Shown piece after piece: positions 10,849 to 21,935 of a stretch of 64,000 nt of DNA. A program made the translations under genes and the position numbers. The first letter of the stretch is position 1, and each line of letters starts with the position of its first letter. The notes beneath the pieces were generated by a model. That model was given only the letters and a program-made list of their open reading frames with translations, was not told the origin of the DNA and made no database searches. Source of the DNA: Davidsoniella eucalypti (Eukaryota > Ascomycota > Sordariomycetes > Microascales > Ceratocystidaceae); assembly GCA_004009845.1 (NCBI GenBank), contig RMBW01000099.1:62001-126000 (forward strand), given 5' to 3'.

Positions 10849-13800
10849 GGTGAGCGTCTGGATTTGTAAAAGATTGGGGGAAAAATCAGTAGTGTTGTGT
10901 TTTGTGATAGTAGAGAGGTGTAGATATAGAAGCGGCAGTGTTGTTATGTTAGAGTGAGGTTTGAATATGTTCGTTTGTGATCGACACAAAGGCAAAGAAG
11001 TAAAAGGCAGCGACTTGCACCGCGGTAGTTGAACAATTGGTTTAAGGAATAAAGAAAAGCTTCAAAGAAAGGAAAAGAGATGATGGATGGCCCGGTCACT
11101 ATATGAGCTATATGGGTGAGTAGATGACCACAGAGGTGGTAGCAGGAGCAAACAACAGGCAAAACAAGGTAACGATGCTGGCAGCCAGACAGGGTATTGG
11201 TAGGTGCAAGGTATAGCAAGGTATAGCAGAGTGTTGCAAGGTCTTGAAGCAGACCAGGTTCGTTGGCCGGGTTGTGTAGGCTAGCAGAAAAAAGCGATGG
11301 GAAGCTGCTCGGAAGGGCAACTCTCAGAGGCAACGCTGCGGGAATCCACTTGACGCTTGGGTGCAGTGAAGGTGGAGGATTGCGAAAACAGACCAGGCCG
11401 GGAAGTTGTTAAAGAGCGCAAAACGCCTAGAACAGACAAAACGTCCGAGTGGGAGAAACAGAAAGAGTTATGCAGGTATAGAAGAGCGTGGATAAAAAAG
11501 ACGAAAAGGCGAAAGCGTCTAAATATCACAGCAGCGGATGTTTGCTAACAACGGCGTACGACGAAGTGATTCAACGAAGTAGTAGAGCAGACAGACAATT
11601 GTTTGCAGCAAACTTTGCAGCGACTACTGAAAGATGAAAGAGAGCAAGCAAAAGAAAAAGAAAGCGAAGGAAGCCAGTCCTAAGAGAGGGGGAATTGGGT
11701 GCTTATGGCGATGACGGCAGGTCAAGTCGATCAGCGACAAATGCAAAGAATGGAAGCCAAAAGTCGATAACAGGCCAGATGACCTTGCAATCGGGTTCAA
11801 AGACAGATCAGACGGCAGAAGTGATTTGTGGTAGCAACCGACCACGATAAAATAACGAAATGAGCGAGAGACGATCACCAGAGTGCGACGTGGGACAGAT
11901 GGGCAGAAAGTTCTCGGCGGGCCTGTGACGCTTGGTGAAAGAGAGATAAATATAGAGAGAAAGAGAAAGAAAAACGGCTCTAGTTCCCACGAACAAAAAC
12001 AAACTTAGTAGAAAATGCACAGATCGGCAGAGGATAGTCTTGAGGCCAACAAAAGGCCCTGTGATAAACGGTTGAGGGTTGATATCTGGCAAACAAACAA
12101 GGGCAGAAAGTGGAAATAGCAACTGCAGAGAGTAATGACTGGAAAGAGTCGCTGGGCTGCTCAAATACAGCAGACCACAACAACAAAAGAATGAGAGAAT
12201 AGTCGATGATGCTCGAGCTGAAGCTAGGATCAGAACACAGTGAAAGAGATTGACGGGGTTGTAGAGAACAAGATGCAAATCAAGAATATGAAGATGGGAA
12301 GCAAGGGACGAGGGGAACTACAACAATAAAATAGCAAAAACCAGCCAGGGACCAGGCCGAGCCATAAGAGCCTAGCGAGATCTCTTAAACTCTATCAATT
12401 AAGCAAATCAATAATCAAAGGGCAAAGTGCCATAGTGCCATAGTGGGAGGGGCTTGGTCTAGTCTATAATAGGCGGCCCAGGCCAGCTCCGGGCCAGGGT
12501 CGTTGCCGCCACGAAACAACAACAGCCAACGAACGAGTTGAAGCACACAAGGCATAAGAGACAAGAGAACTGCGAAAATCAAGATCTCCGGAGCCCGCAT
12601 GGTCTAAAACTCTTAGTCTTCTTTAGAAACTGGGTCCTAGCCTGCCTGGGTTAGAGCAGCCCACGGCAATGGTCCAGGTCTCCAGTACCAGCTCCATCGC
12701 ACATCTTACTCTAGCTGGCGATGTACTCAGGACATGGCCCTGGGCCGTCTGACTAGCCAAGTGACTTGCAGTGACAGCAGACAGACGAGATGGACATTAG
12801 ACACCCAGCAACGGTACCCCCTCTTCTCCGCTTCCCTTTCCCTTAGCACAACCAAGTTGCATGTACTTGCACGTTCGTTTTTCTGGCGGCTGGCTAGGGA
12901 CCAAAGGAAGCTTGAGAGGGTGTGATATCATGTCGTCCTGTGACGAAAGACAGGCACTGATCAACGGGCGAATATGCACGGAAGGATAGACAATACCAGC
13001 TCAAGATACAGAGCTTGCCCTCGCTCCCTAAGTGTCGATCCCAGGTCTTAGTCTGCGGCTCTGGACATTCCAAGCAGTGACATAAAAGCCCTATACTACT
13101 GATTTACATCTGCTATACAGATACATGAAGAACGCCTATCAGTCAGTCCTCTCGATCTCGCAGAATCTCTACATCTAAATATTGAAACCAGTCAAGCCAT
13201 CCAACTCTTAAGTACTTGCCCGCTTTCACTCTAGCCAGGGGCCATCGGACCCACCTAGCGCCCCGGCTCGAAGCTCTGATTGGTGAAGCACGCCGCGTAC
13301 ACCCTTGATAGTGGTGGATTTAGCAGGTTGAACAAGAAAAAAAGAAAATCAGATCAAAAAAATTGGCGTTAGTCATCTTTAACGGACCCCTGCATGTGTT
13401 TAAGTGGGGCCCAGACAGACGCACAAAACCAAACTAATCCAAGTTAACTCAGAAGTGGATGCAAGGATTTCTAGGAACACCATCAGCACCCAATACTTTG
13501 TTTACAGCCATATTACAGTCTTCATCAATGTCTTGAAAGTCTCTTCTTTTCCCGCCATGGAAGACGGCATTTCTAGCCTCACTAACATAGTCTTTGCCGT
13601 GTGGCAAGTTGTCTAGCCCACAACTAAAGACCTCGAGCGGCCCGGCCAACTGGAACAAATTCTCCGACTACTGATTATCCAATAATCGAAATGTGTCCGC
13701 GGGAGGAGGATTCCGATGAATGATGTCCATATTGGAACGCTCTACTAGTCTCGGATGCACCACTAAAGAGGGACCAACCGTGGGTCTCTTCGTCTATCCA

Positions 13801-16800
13801 GGTTTTCTTCGTGATTGAGTGGCACTGAAGTTGTATAACTCGGGTCGATCGAACAGCAGCTCGCCACTGATACAATTGCCATGTAATATTACTATTTCAT
13901 ACGACTATAGGTTTTACTAAAGTATGTAACCAAGACATTCTGACGAAGGATATCATAGCCAACAAAAGCAACTAAATCAACAGGCCTATCCAGCTAGATC
14001 ACAGCCCAACATCGATAGTGACCAATCAAACACTGCCTAGGGTGGCTTGTCGACGCAATGTTTGCTCAACACCACCCCATCATCGTCATCAGGCACTATA
14101 TCCGCCGTCTTGCTTAATTTGTGCATTGTGCAAAAAAGGTGTGGGAGGGGATGTCTATCGATGGTAGCACTACAGCCTGTATTGTGCAAATTTATTAGCA
14201 AATAATCTGACTTGTGGTAGCATTCAATCAAGCCCAAACAAGAAACGAAAGGACGCCCATAGCCCAAGCAGAAGCAAGCACTTTGCTATCACACGCCTCA
14301 ATGGGCACCGCAGCCAGCCAATAGAGCGCTCAGTCCTCTTCTCGGCCCCTCCTCCAATCCACGCTCAGGCAGTAAAAGGAAATGTGATAGAGAGCACATA
14401 AGTATACAGCTTACCACCAGCTGCTTCTTACTCGCCCACCCACATGTATTCTGCTGATTGTAGGTTGTTGGTCTTCTTTTTTTCCCATTTGACCCATCCC
14501 TCAGCCAACAAGTGTGCCCATCCTTCCATGTAACCAGTCACAAAAACCGGTCTTGCTATTCTTCTATTGAGCCCTTCCCCCTCTACTATTCTCAGTTATT
14601 GCCAGAAGGGACCTGCATATTGATAGCATATAAGTAGAGCGTTTCAGATTTTTTCTATGCTGTGTCCTCAAGGGAGGGCCTTTCGATACTAAGCATATGA
14701 CCTTGCTTGATGGTTCTTCAGGCTGATGGGTGGCGCACTATGAAAATATGAATTCATGGATCAATTCCTATTTTCCTGCGCATAAGCTCGACTTACACCA
14801 AACTCAACTAAACAACTTGCGATCGACATGTTTCTGCTCTTCTTTTTAGCGCTTTGTCGATAATCTAAAGGCATAGCACCCTAACGTGTTTCAAGATTAT
14901 AGTGCAGTTCTACAAACATCTTCTTGTAATTGCAGTCTTCGAAGCGACAATCAGAATGTTTTGTTGGGTTTCTAAGCTAGGAAACAAATCTAGAGTGCCG
15001 ACTAAACCATAAGGTCTGATCGCTTTCAAGTTCTCGTTCCTAGTCCTTTGTTCCCCCTCCCGCGCTCGGCTACTCAGAGATGCAGCTGCCAGGCGACAGC
15101 CAACCTTTGGGGAGCTCGCACAAGGTCCAAGCTCTATTGATGAGGACAAGAATAACGCGCAGCACAAAAGATAATTATTTCATTTTTGTACTGATTCGTC
15201 TTCAATAATATGCTATTCCGAGCTCTTGTCGCACGCAGCTGAATACTGGCTCCTGGTCTGTTCGTCCACCCTTTCATAATCTTCAAACATGTTTTGTAGC
15301 TCCCCCTGATCAGCCACTTAAGCGCGGCCATCAATCCGGCACACACATTTAGGGAGGAGTTTTTTTTCCTATTGTTCAGTATTCCCTCTAGTTGCCGATG
15401 ATTTTTCCCGTGACCATTCACAGCATAATTCACGAGAAATATTATCAAAATGGCTAGGGTTGAGGTAAGGTAAACGCCGACTTTTGTGACCCATTTCCTC
15501 CTATCTTGCCTATTCTGCGCTCTTTTTCTTTGGCTTTTGTGATATTGAAAATGTCACCTCAACTCCTGATGTATGCAGATATATCTGTATCTCCTACTAC
15601 TAGAACCGCATGTACGTAAAAGCCATTCCACTCCCTATCGAGCTAAATATAGAAGAAAGTCAACTAGAAGCTCCGTCTATTTTGTCTGTCTACCACGATT
15701 AGCAAAGTTACAATTCTACATATGTAGATATACGGTTAAATCGGCTCGGGCTTTTTTTGTGCAAACTTACAAAGTACGTGCACTACCTTGACGGGTCAAT
15801 ATTTCCCATCAATCTAGTAAGCATCTGGCCTCATAATGTGCTCTAATATGTACGAACTGTTATTTTAACTGCCATGATGTTTTATCAAGCCTTTCATTTG
15901 CTTTTTAATCTCACACGGAAACACGGAGATTTTTTATGTCTTCTCAGTTTGACTCGGAACATTTTTTCTTTTCTTTGTTCATTACATATTCTTTCAATAT
16001 TAGCATGGTAATAAAACTTGCAAAAATGCGTGATTTGCCCGGGAAAAATTGTAAGATAAATAAGAACCAAGAAAGTACAGTTAGATGCAGTGTGGCTTGG
16101 ATCAGTATCACAAACTACATAATATAATTTTATGAAATTGTACTCTTTAACTATGTATGACTTGATTCTCTATAAACACACTACAAACATCATCTTGGAA
16201 GAAACAGGGCTGTGCTATTTGTGCATTTTCTCTATGGTCTTCTGTTTATCCTTGATGGCTTCGAATTGTTCTCAGACAAGGCGGCCACGCTTTTTTTTTA
16301 GTACGTTATTGGTACAGGGTTTCCAGTTTCTGGTTGAACGACCAGGACACAAAAAGATAGGCAGCCTTGCCTTGCCTCGATATGCCATTCATAGAAACAG
16401 AGCAATTAATATGGTGGTCCAGCCCGCCAGACCAGAAACTATCCTTTATGCTACCCCCCGTCCCCCGTTCGCTTCGCATCGAGATGGAGGGTTTACGAAC
16501 ATGGATGTGATATCTGGTAATGCCAATGATACTTCCGCTGTCTAGCATTTGTACGGTTGTTAGGCATCACCAGACAGACCACCACCACCCCCTTGTTGGT
16601 TTTCTTCTCATCTCCTCAACTCCCGGTAGGCACCCCCTTCTCCCTGACGACCCGGGCCAGTGGGTGGCGGACCACTCGCTACACATCAAGAAAAATGGCT
16701 TTCTTTTGTACATTCTTCCAGCTCACACGTAGAACAGAAACCTCCAGGAATATCAAGTTGAAAAGAAGATGACGATAGTGATGCACAGCATAATATTTAG

Positions 16801-19796
16801 GCTAACCTGCATGTCTCGTGTATTCTTTCTACCTCATTCTGTTCTGGCTACTCCTCGCCTGAAGCTATGTTTCGTCAATTCAAATACTTTGCATAGCAAC
16901 GTTGTCTATCCTTCTAACTGTCCTTCAAACGATAATACTGGCAATACTTGTGTCTCTGTCGGGCGAGAATGTGAAGCAACCATTCTTTTAGTTCTACTTT
17001 TCTCCTTGCTCTAAGCCTTGATGAAGTAAGAAAGTAGTAATACCCTTAGCCCTGTATTAATTACCCCCCGAACCCAAACCCCAAGCCTTGCAAGACACTT
17101 TGGCATAAATCAACATATCATCACCAGGGAAAAGCGAAAGCAGCTGGCCTTTAGTTGACGATGGGCCAAAACAGATTCTGTTTAGTTTGTGGTTAGGGGA
17201 AGGGAGAACTTCCATTTCTCCTGACCTGATAGATTCCGGTATGAGTTGTGCTATGCTATGATATGTCTGACAGTGTGGGCTCTTGAGTGACTGCAGATAT
17301 AACATGTGCTACTCGGTTAAGTATAGATATAGTAGGTTTTTTTCAATATTATAAAAGAACTCGTACGGATTTAACTGGCCCGGTCGTAAAGGAAGCCTGG
17401 CGGCCCGCCTGGAATGTTTCTAGACCATAAGTGCAAATTAGTGTGTAAGCCGTTGTGCCGTGCTTAGCACAAGCACTAAAAGACTTGGACCTAGCTCTAC
17501 TTTTGTCTCCTCTATAGGATTCCTTACACCATTAGTGGCCATATGATCCAGCCGTAGTTTACTACATCGTTATATAAGGACTCATGTTTTGGAGTACACA
17601 GCGGCAAGAATGACATTCAAAATGAACGAAGTTCCATCCGATCTCACATGCAATGTTTAGTGATAGCCTTGGAAGGTCTTTAATAAAATATCTTGACGTT
17701 TCTCCAATGACGCGCATATCTTGATTATTCGCCAGCCTCGAAAGTCGTCTTGTCTTGGTGGCGTTGACGATGACGACCAAAAGGACCTTTGGAACTTTGG
17801 CCCAAGCTTCTCTCTATGTCTCCTTCTATTTCCTTCTCGTCATCCAGCGGGCTTACGCGATGAGCCACACGTGAAGTCGACATAACGGCAGGTGGGAAAA
17901 AAAGAAAAAATAACCAAGAAAAAAGCACAGATATGATTCGAGGTGGTCAACGTGCTTTGAGTCGCCTCATAGTGCCCTACATACATAGCATCTCGAATAA
18001 GAACATGATGTCTCTAATACGAAGAAACAAAGCTAATGCCCCAAGGCTCGTTTTTGTTTCTGTGTTGCTTTGCCGCTATAGTAACGCGGTTTTGTTTGCT
18101 TGCCATAGAGACGCTGGGCACTTTTTTTTTCATTTTGTATTTTTGTATAGCGGTCAAGATACGGAAATACGTTCCTTTTGTTAGCAGTGTTAAGAAAAAC
18201 TTATCTCTAACTTGTTCAATAGAAATAGGGTCAGACTTCTGAGTTCTTATGCCTCGTCTGCTGGATTCATCTAGAAGCCCCAATCACGCCAATCCATAGA
18301 TTCGGTGGAGTTTGAGTGCTTGGGAGTATGACTGATACTTCTGGTCAACTGTTTGCTTCTTTGCCTATCTGTACTTTTATACTTTGTGTTGTTGGTTTAG
18401 TCACAATGCCCTTACCTACTTCTTGCTTTTCGTCATAAATTCTTCTGATGGTTAAGGTTTGTCACCATCGCTAGAGTAGGGTTATGACCCTAATTGTAAG
18501 GTAAGACCCAAGGGATCAGAAGTCCCACGACTCTACAAACATATTTTCATTGTCAAATGAAACCTCACATGAGATGCTATTAAGTGAGGCATAAGACAAA
18601 TACAGAATGGAATATAACCAATCAAAAGAAACCAGAAGAACAAAAAGAAATGAGTTTGAATGACCACTCTACATTCCATTCAAGATGTATCAATATAAAT
18701 TTAACTTTAAATCTTTCAATCTGTAAAGACTATGTAAAAGTTACTTATAGGTAGCAACAATTTTACACAATTTGTTATTTGAATCATCCAAGCCTGATTT
18801 TTGTTCTGATATGTTTTATTTTTTCTTCTTAATATTTTTTAAAAAAAATAGAGCTTGAAAAATTGAGGGCAGAGAAAAATACATTTTCCTAATTGGGACA
18901 GGCGTTGCTTGCTCTTATAGTACGTCGAGTCAATCGTTAAAGGTAGAAATAATAAGAATTAAGAAATATGTGTTAATATACATGGTGTTGAGCTGTTGTG
19001 TTGCTGTGAAATATAGACGTTAAAGAGCAAGAATAATACAATGTATCATGTCTAAGCCTTCTGACATTCTGAAAAATGAAGAATAACAAGACCGTCGTTT
19101 AGAAAACAAAAGAAGACAAAAACAATAAACGATCGGGAAGGATGATTGCGGCACTTCCATGTTTCGTGTATCAAATCGGCCATGGTTTAGCTTTTTTGTC
19201 ATTAATGCCGCTGGCGATCATCGCAGTTTTGAGGAACAAAAGAAGAATAGTTGTTTTAAACGACAAAAAGCCGCTGTCAAGAAAGATAAGCAAACAGAAC
19301 CGCAAAAATGCGCAACTTCAGTGTTCGTAGATCGTAGAACCCAATGGAAGACTTTTTTCATTTTTTTTTTTTTTTTTTCATTGGGCAGCATAAAGCTTCT
19401 AGATTTCACGACGTCTTTCGTTAGGGTTTTACTTACACAACAAAACATTATGCGGCACGAAGAAAATAGCATTTTTGACATATTTGTCAAACACAACCAA
19501 AAATATGATGTAAAACACAAAAAAATAATGCCCGTCTATTCTAGCGTACAATACAAGCGCAAAAAATAAAAGCCGCTCCGAGACTTGATGTTGTCGTTGA
19601 GCTGGCTTCAGCTTTATTTTGTGCTGCGCGACCTTTGACCGAAGGAAACATGGAACGACAACAAGACGTAACTAACAAATGAGATGACCAAACTGAGCAA
19701 GCAAAAGATAAAATAACAATAGTCAAGATACAATCCGTGATATAAGTCCATAAAATAACATAACGCCTTTTTTTCGTCTTCGTTAACCCCGTTGCT
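10849..19796. other. Long gene-poor region (about 9 kb)
   Basis: I see no gene. The part next to 10848, up to about 12.3 kb, is purine-rich on the plus strand (pyrimidine-rich on the minus strand), which suits a long 5' leader and promoter of the CRIB-like gene. The rest is AT-rich with short unconvincing open frames. A poly-T run lies near 19362-19378. Non-coding RNA genes or strongly spliced small genes cannot be excluded by eye. Confidence 0.4.
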
Positions 19797-21517
19797 TTAG
19801 TTTTCCTCCATCGAGCCATCGTCTCCCTCGTCATCTTCACCATCATCGTCGCTCTCGCTATCCGACTCGTCCAAGACGCCGACCATGCGGTCCTCCTGAG
19901 CCTCGGCACTGGCTTCGGGCACACGGCCAGCAAAGGCCTTGCGGACCGCGGCATTCGTGCTGGTATCCCACACCTGGAGGCTGCCCGAGCTGCCTGCAAC
20001 GGCCAGACGGAAGGCAACCTCGCTGTCGGGGGCAAACTGCGTGGAGAACACCTTGCCGACATCTAGATTACGCGAGACGACCATGCTGGGACCCGAGGCT
20101 TGCACGTTCCACAGCTTGACCATCTTGTCGCTGGAGCCGGTGACTAGGAAGCCGGGAATCACGGGGTTGATGTCGAAGGTGGACAGGGCGTCATCGTGGG
20201 CTTGTAGCGTCCAGATGGCCTTGGTGGCCGCCGGAGTTGCGGGGGTGTTACGCACATCGTGGTAGTGGAGCACCCCGTTTTCCGTAGCCACGTAGAAGTA
20301 GTTCGGATCGTGAGGGTTCCAGCGCACATTCTCAACGTCGGACTCGACACCCCAACGGGGAGCCTTGGCGTCGGGAGCGCGCATGTCGGAGGCCACTACA
20401 GTGCGGTCGTACGAGCCGCTTAGAAGGACGGTGGCCTCGGTAGGGTGCCAGGCTAGCGAGCAGACCTTGTCGGTGTGGAAGGAGTAGGACTTGGCGCACT
20501 TGGTGGTGTTCAGATCCCAGAGCTTGACGGTCTTGTCGGCAGAGGCTGAGGCAAGGAGGTTGCGGTGTTGGCGGTTGTGAGCGAGAGACAGAACGGCGTC
20601 GGTGTGGTACTCGTCGTTGGCCTTTTTGGCCTTCTTCTTCTTGCGCTTCTCCTTGGCTACGGTGGGATCAGATCCCTGGCCCAGGATAGCGTTGGGGTAC
20701 ATGGAATCGACAGCATCTAGATCCCAGATCTCGATATCGGGGTCCATGGTTCCGATGGCGACGAAGTTGGCGGGCTGCGATGGGTCGACGTCGGCCTTGT
20801 TGACCGGGTAGTCGAGCCACTCTAGGCATAGAGGAATGGCAGGAAGCATGATATCATGGTGGACATACATGTTGTCGGCAGAGTCTTCATATACATAAAC
20901 CTCGAGCTGGGCGAGTTCATCCTCGACGCTGGCGGCCAGAATCAGGTTGTCGGACTTGAGGATCTGGAGTTCCTCGCGCTCTTCAGTGTCCTCGTCCTGG
21001 ACATGCTCATCCTGAAGAGTGATGTACGGATCGTCCTTGTTTGACTTGTAGTAGGCTAGCGACTTGATGTTGCCGAACATGGCCATGGCCTCGCCTTCGC
21101 CGGTGTTGTCTTCGTCGTCGTAATGCTCGAGGTCGTACTCTTTTAGGTCGTCATCGCCGATGTTGATCGCCCTAAAGAGAGAGATGGTTAGATATCACTG
21201 AGCTATGGACATGGCATGTGCGCATTGTCAACTCACTTGGCTTCGTCCTCCATATCATCGTCATCGTCGTTCTCGGTGGCGGCGGCAGCGGTTCCAGAGC
21301 CAACGCCAGAAGAAATCTTGGCACCACCCTCCTCTTCGTCTTCCTCCTCTTCGTCAGAGCCATCCTGGGCGGCGGCAAGATCCTGCTGGGCATCTTCAAG
21401 CTTTAGCTTGGCGAGACCGCTGATGCGCTCCATCTCTTCATCGTCCATCTCGTACTTTGTGGGGAACTGGGCCGCGAAACCGCGGGGAACCCACTTGGTA
21501 GCAGTGATCATAGACAT
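19797..21517 (-). CDS. PWP1: PWP1, WD40 ribosome-biogenesis protein
   Basis: Two exons, 21517-21237 and 21171-19797, separated by a 65-nt intron (GTGAGT donor, CTAAC branch point, TTTAG acceptor), give 551 residues. The N-terminus MSMITATKWVPRGFAAQFPTKY is the family start, followed by an acidic D/E-rich segment (about residues 50-95) that continues over the junction into DDDLKEYDLEHYDD. WD40 repeats follow: SLAHNRQHRNLLASASADKTVKLWD, SLAWHPTEATVLLSGSYDRTV, VRWNPHDPNYFYVATENG, FDINPVIPGFLVTGSSDKMVKLW and a final LQVWD. The C-terminus is acidic (SDSESDDDGEDDEGDDG). A basic patch KEKRKKKKAKK sits between repeats and is a likely nuclear or nucleolar signal. Family role: nucleolar factor for assembly of the large (60S) ribosomal subunit and rDNA chromatin. 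It is divergent from PRP16 across a shared promoter. Confidence 0.93.
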
Positions 21518-21935
21518 TATGGGCAGTTTGTGAAGTGTCGTTGAATCTCTGCCAATGCAATAATGCCGTCAAAAGAAAAAAGTGAGGGCTGAGCAAAATC
21601 AAGAGGGAAAACGCCTTCGTGCAGCTCTGATGTATTCACTTATTCACTTTTTCTACTTACACACTAAATTAGGACCCTCTTCCTAAAAAACTTCCTAAAA
21701 AACTTCCTAAAAAATCGAAATTTTGGGAAAGGTGGGGGACTCGATAAGCTGATAAGACACTTCTATAGCAAGGGTTAGCTTCGGATAAATTAGGCTGGTC
21801 CAAAAAGTCGCCAAAACAGTTGATAGCCTTGTAGATTTCGAAGTATCACGATCAGCTTAGCGATAAAACCTTTGAGGGACTAAATTCCCAGCCAACTACC
21901 GTATATTTTGATTGAGCACCGATCGTCGAGTCAAA
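21518..21935. promoter_or_regulatory. Divergent promoter, PWP1 / PRP16
   Basis: The 418 bases between the two ATGs must drive both genes. The region is AT-rich and contains three perfect copies of a 12-base unit at 21679-21714. No canonical TATA box is assigned. Confidence 0.55.
21679..21714 (+). repeat. Tandem repeat, 12 bp x 3 (CTTCCTAAAAAA)
   Basis: Three exact consecutive copies of CTTCCTAAAAAA lie in the PWP1/PRP16 promoter. The period is close to one helical turn and places A-tracts on about the same DNA face. It could be an upstream activation array, a nucleosome-depleting A-tract, or simple slippage. Confidence 0.85.

Noticed and set aside
13449..13875. Two neighbouring minus-strand open frames with protein-like composition
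   Set aside because: No recognisable motif, no splice pattern joining them, and a stop between them in each frame. A decayed gene remains possible but is unsupported.
17725..17928. 67-codon minus-strand frame with MSTSRVAHRVSPLDDEKE inside
   Set aside because: Too short and unsupported; the hydrophobic start is produced by a T-rich tract.
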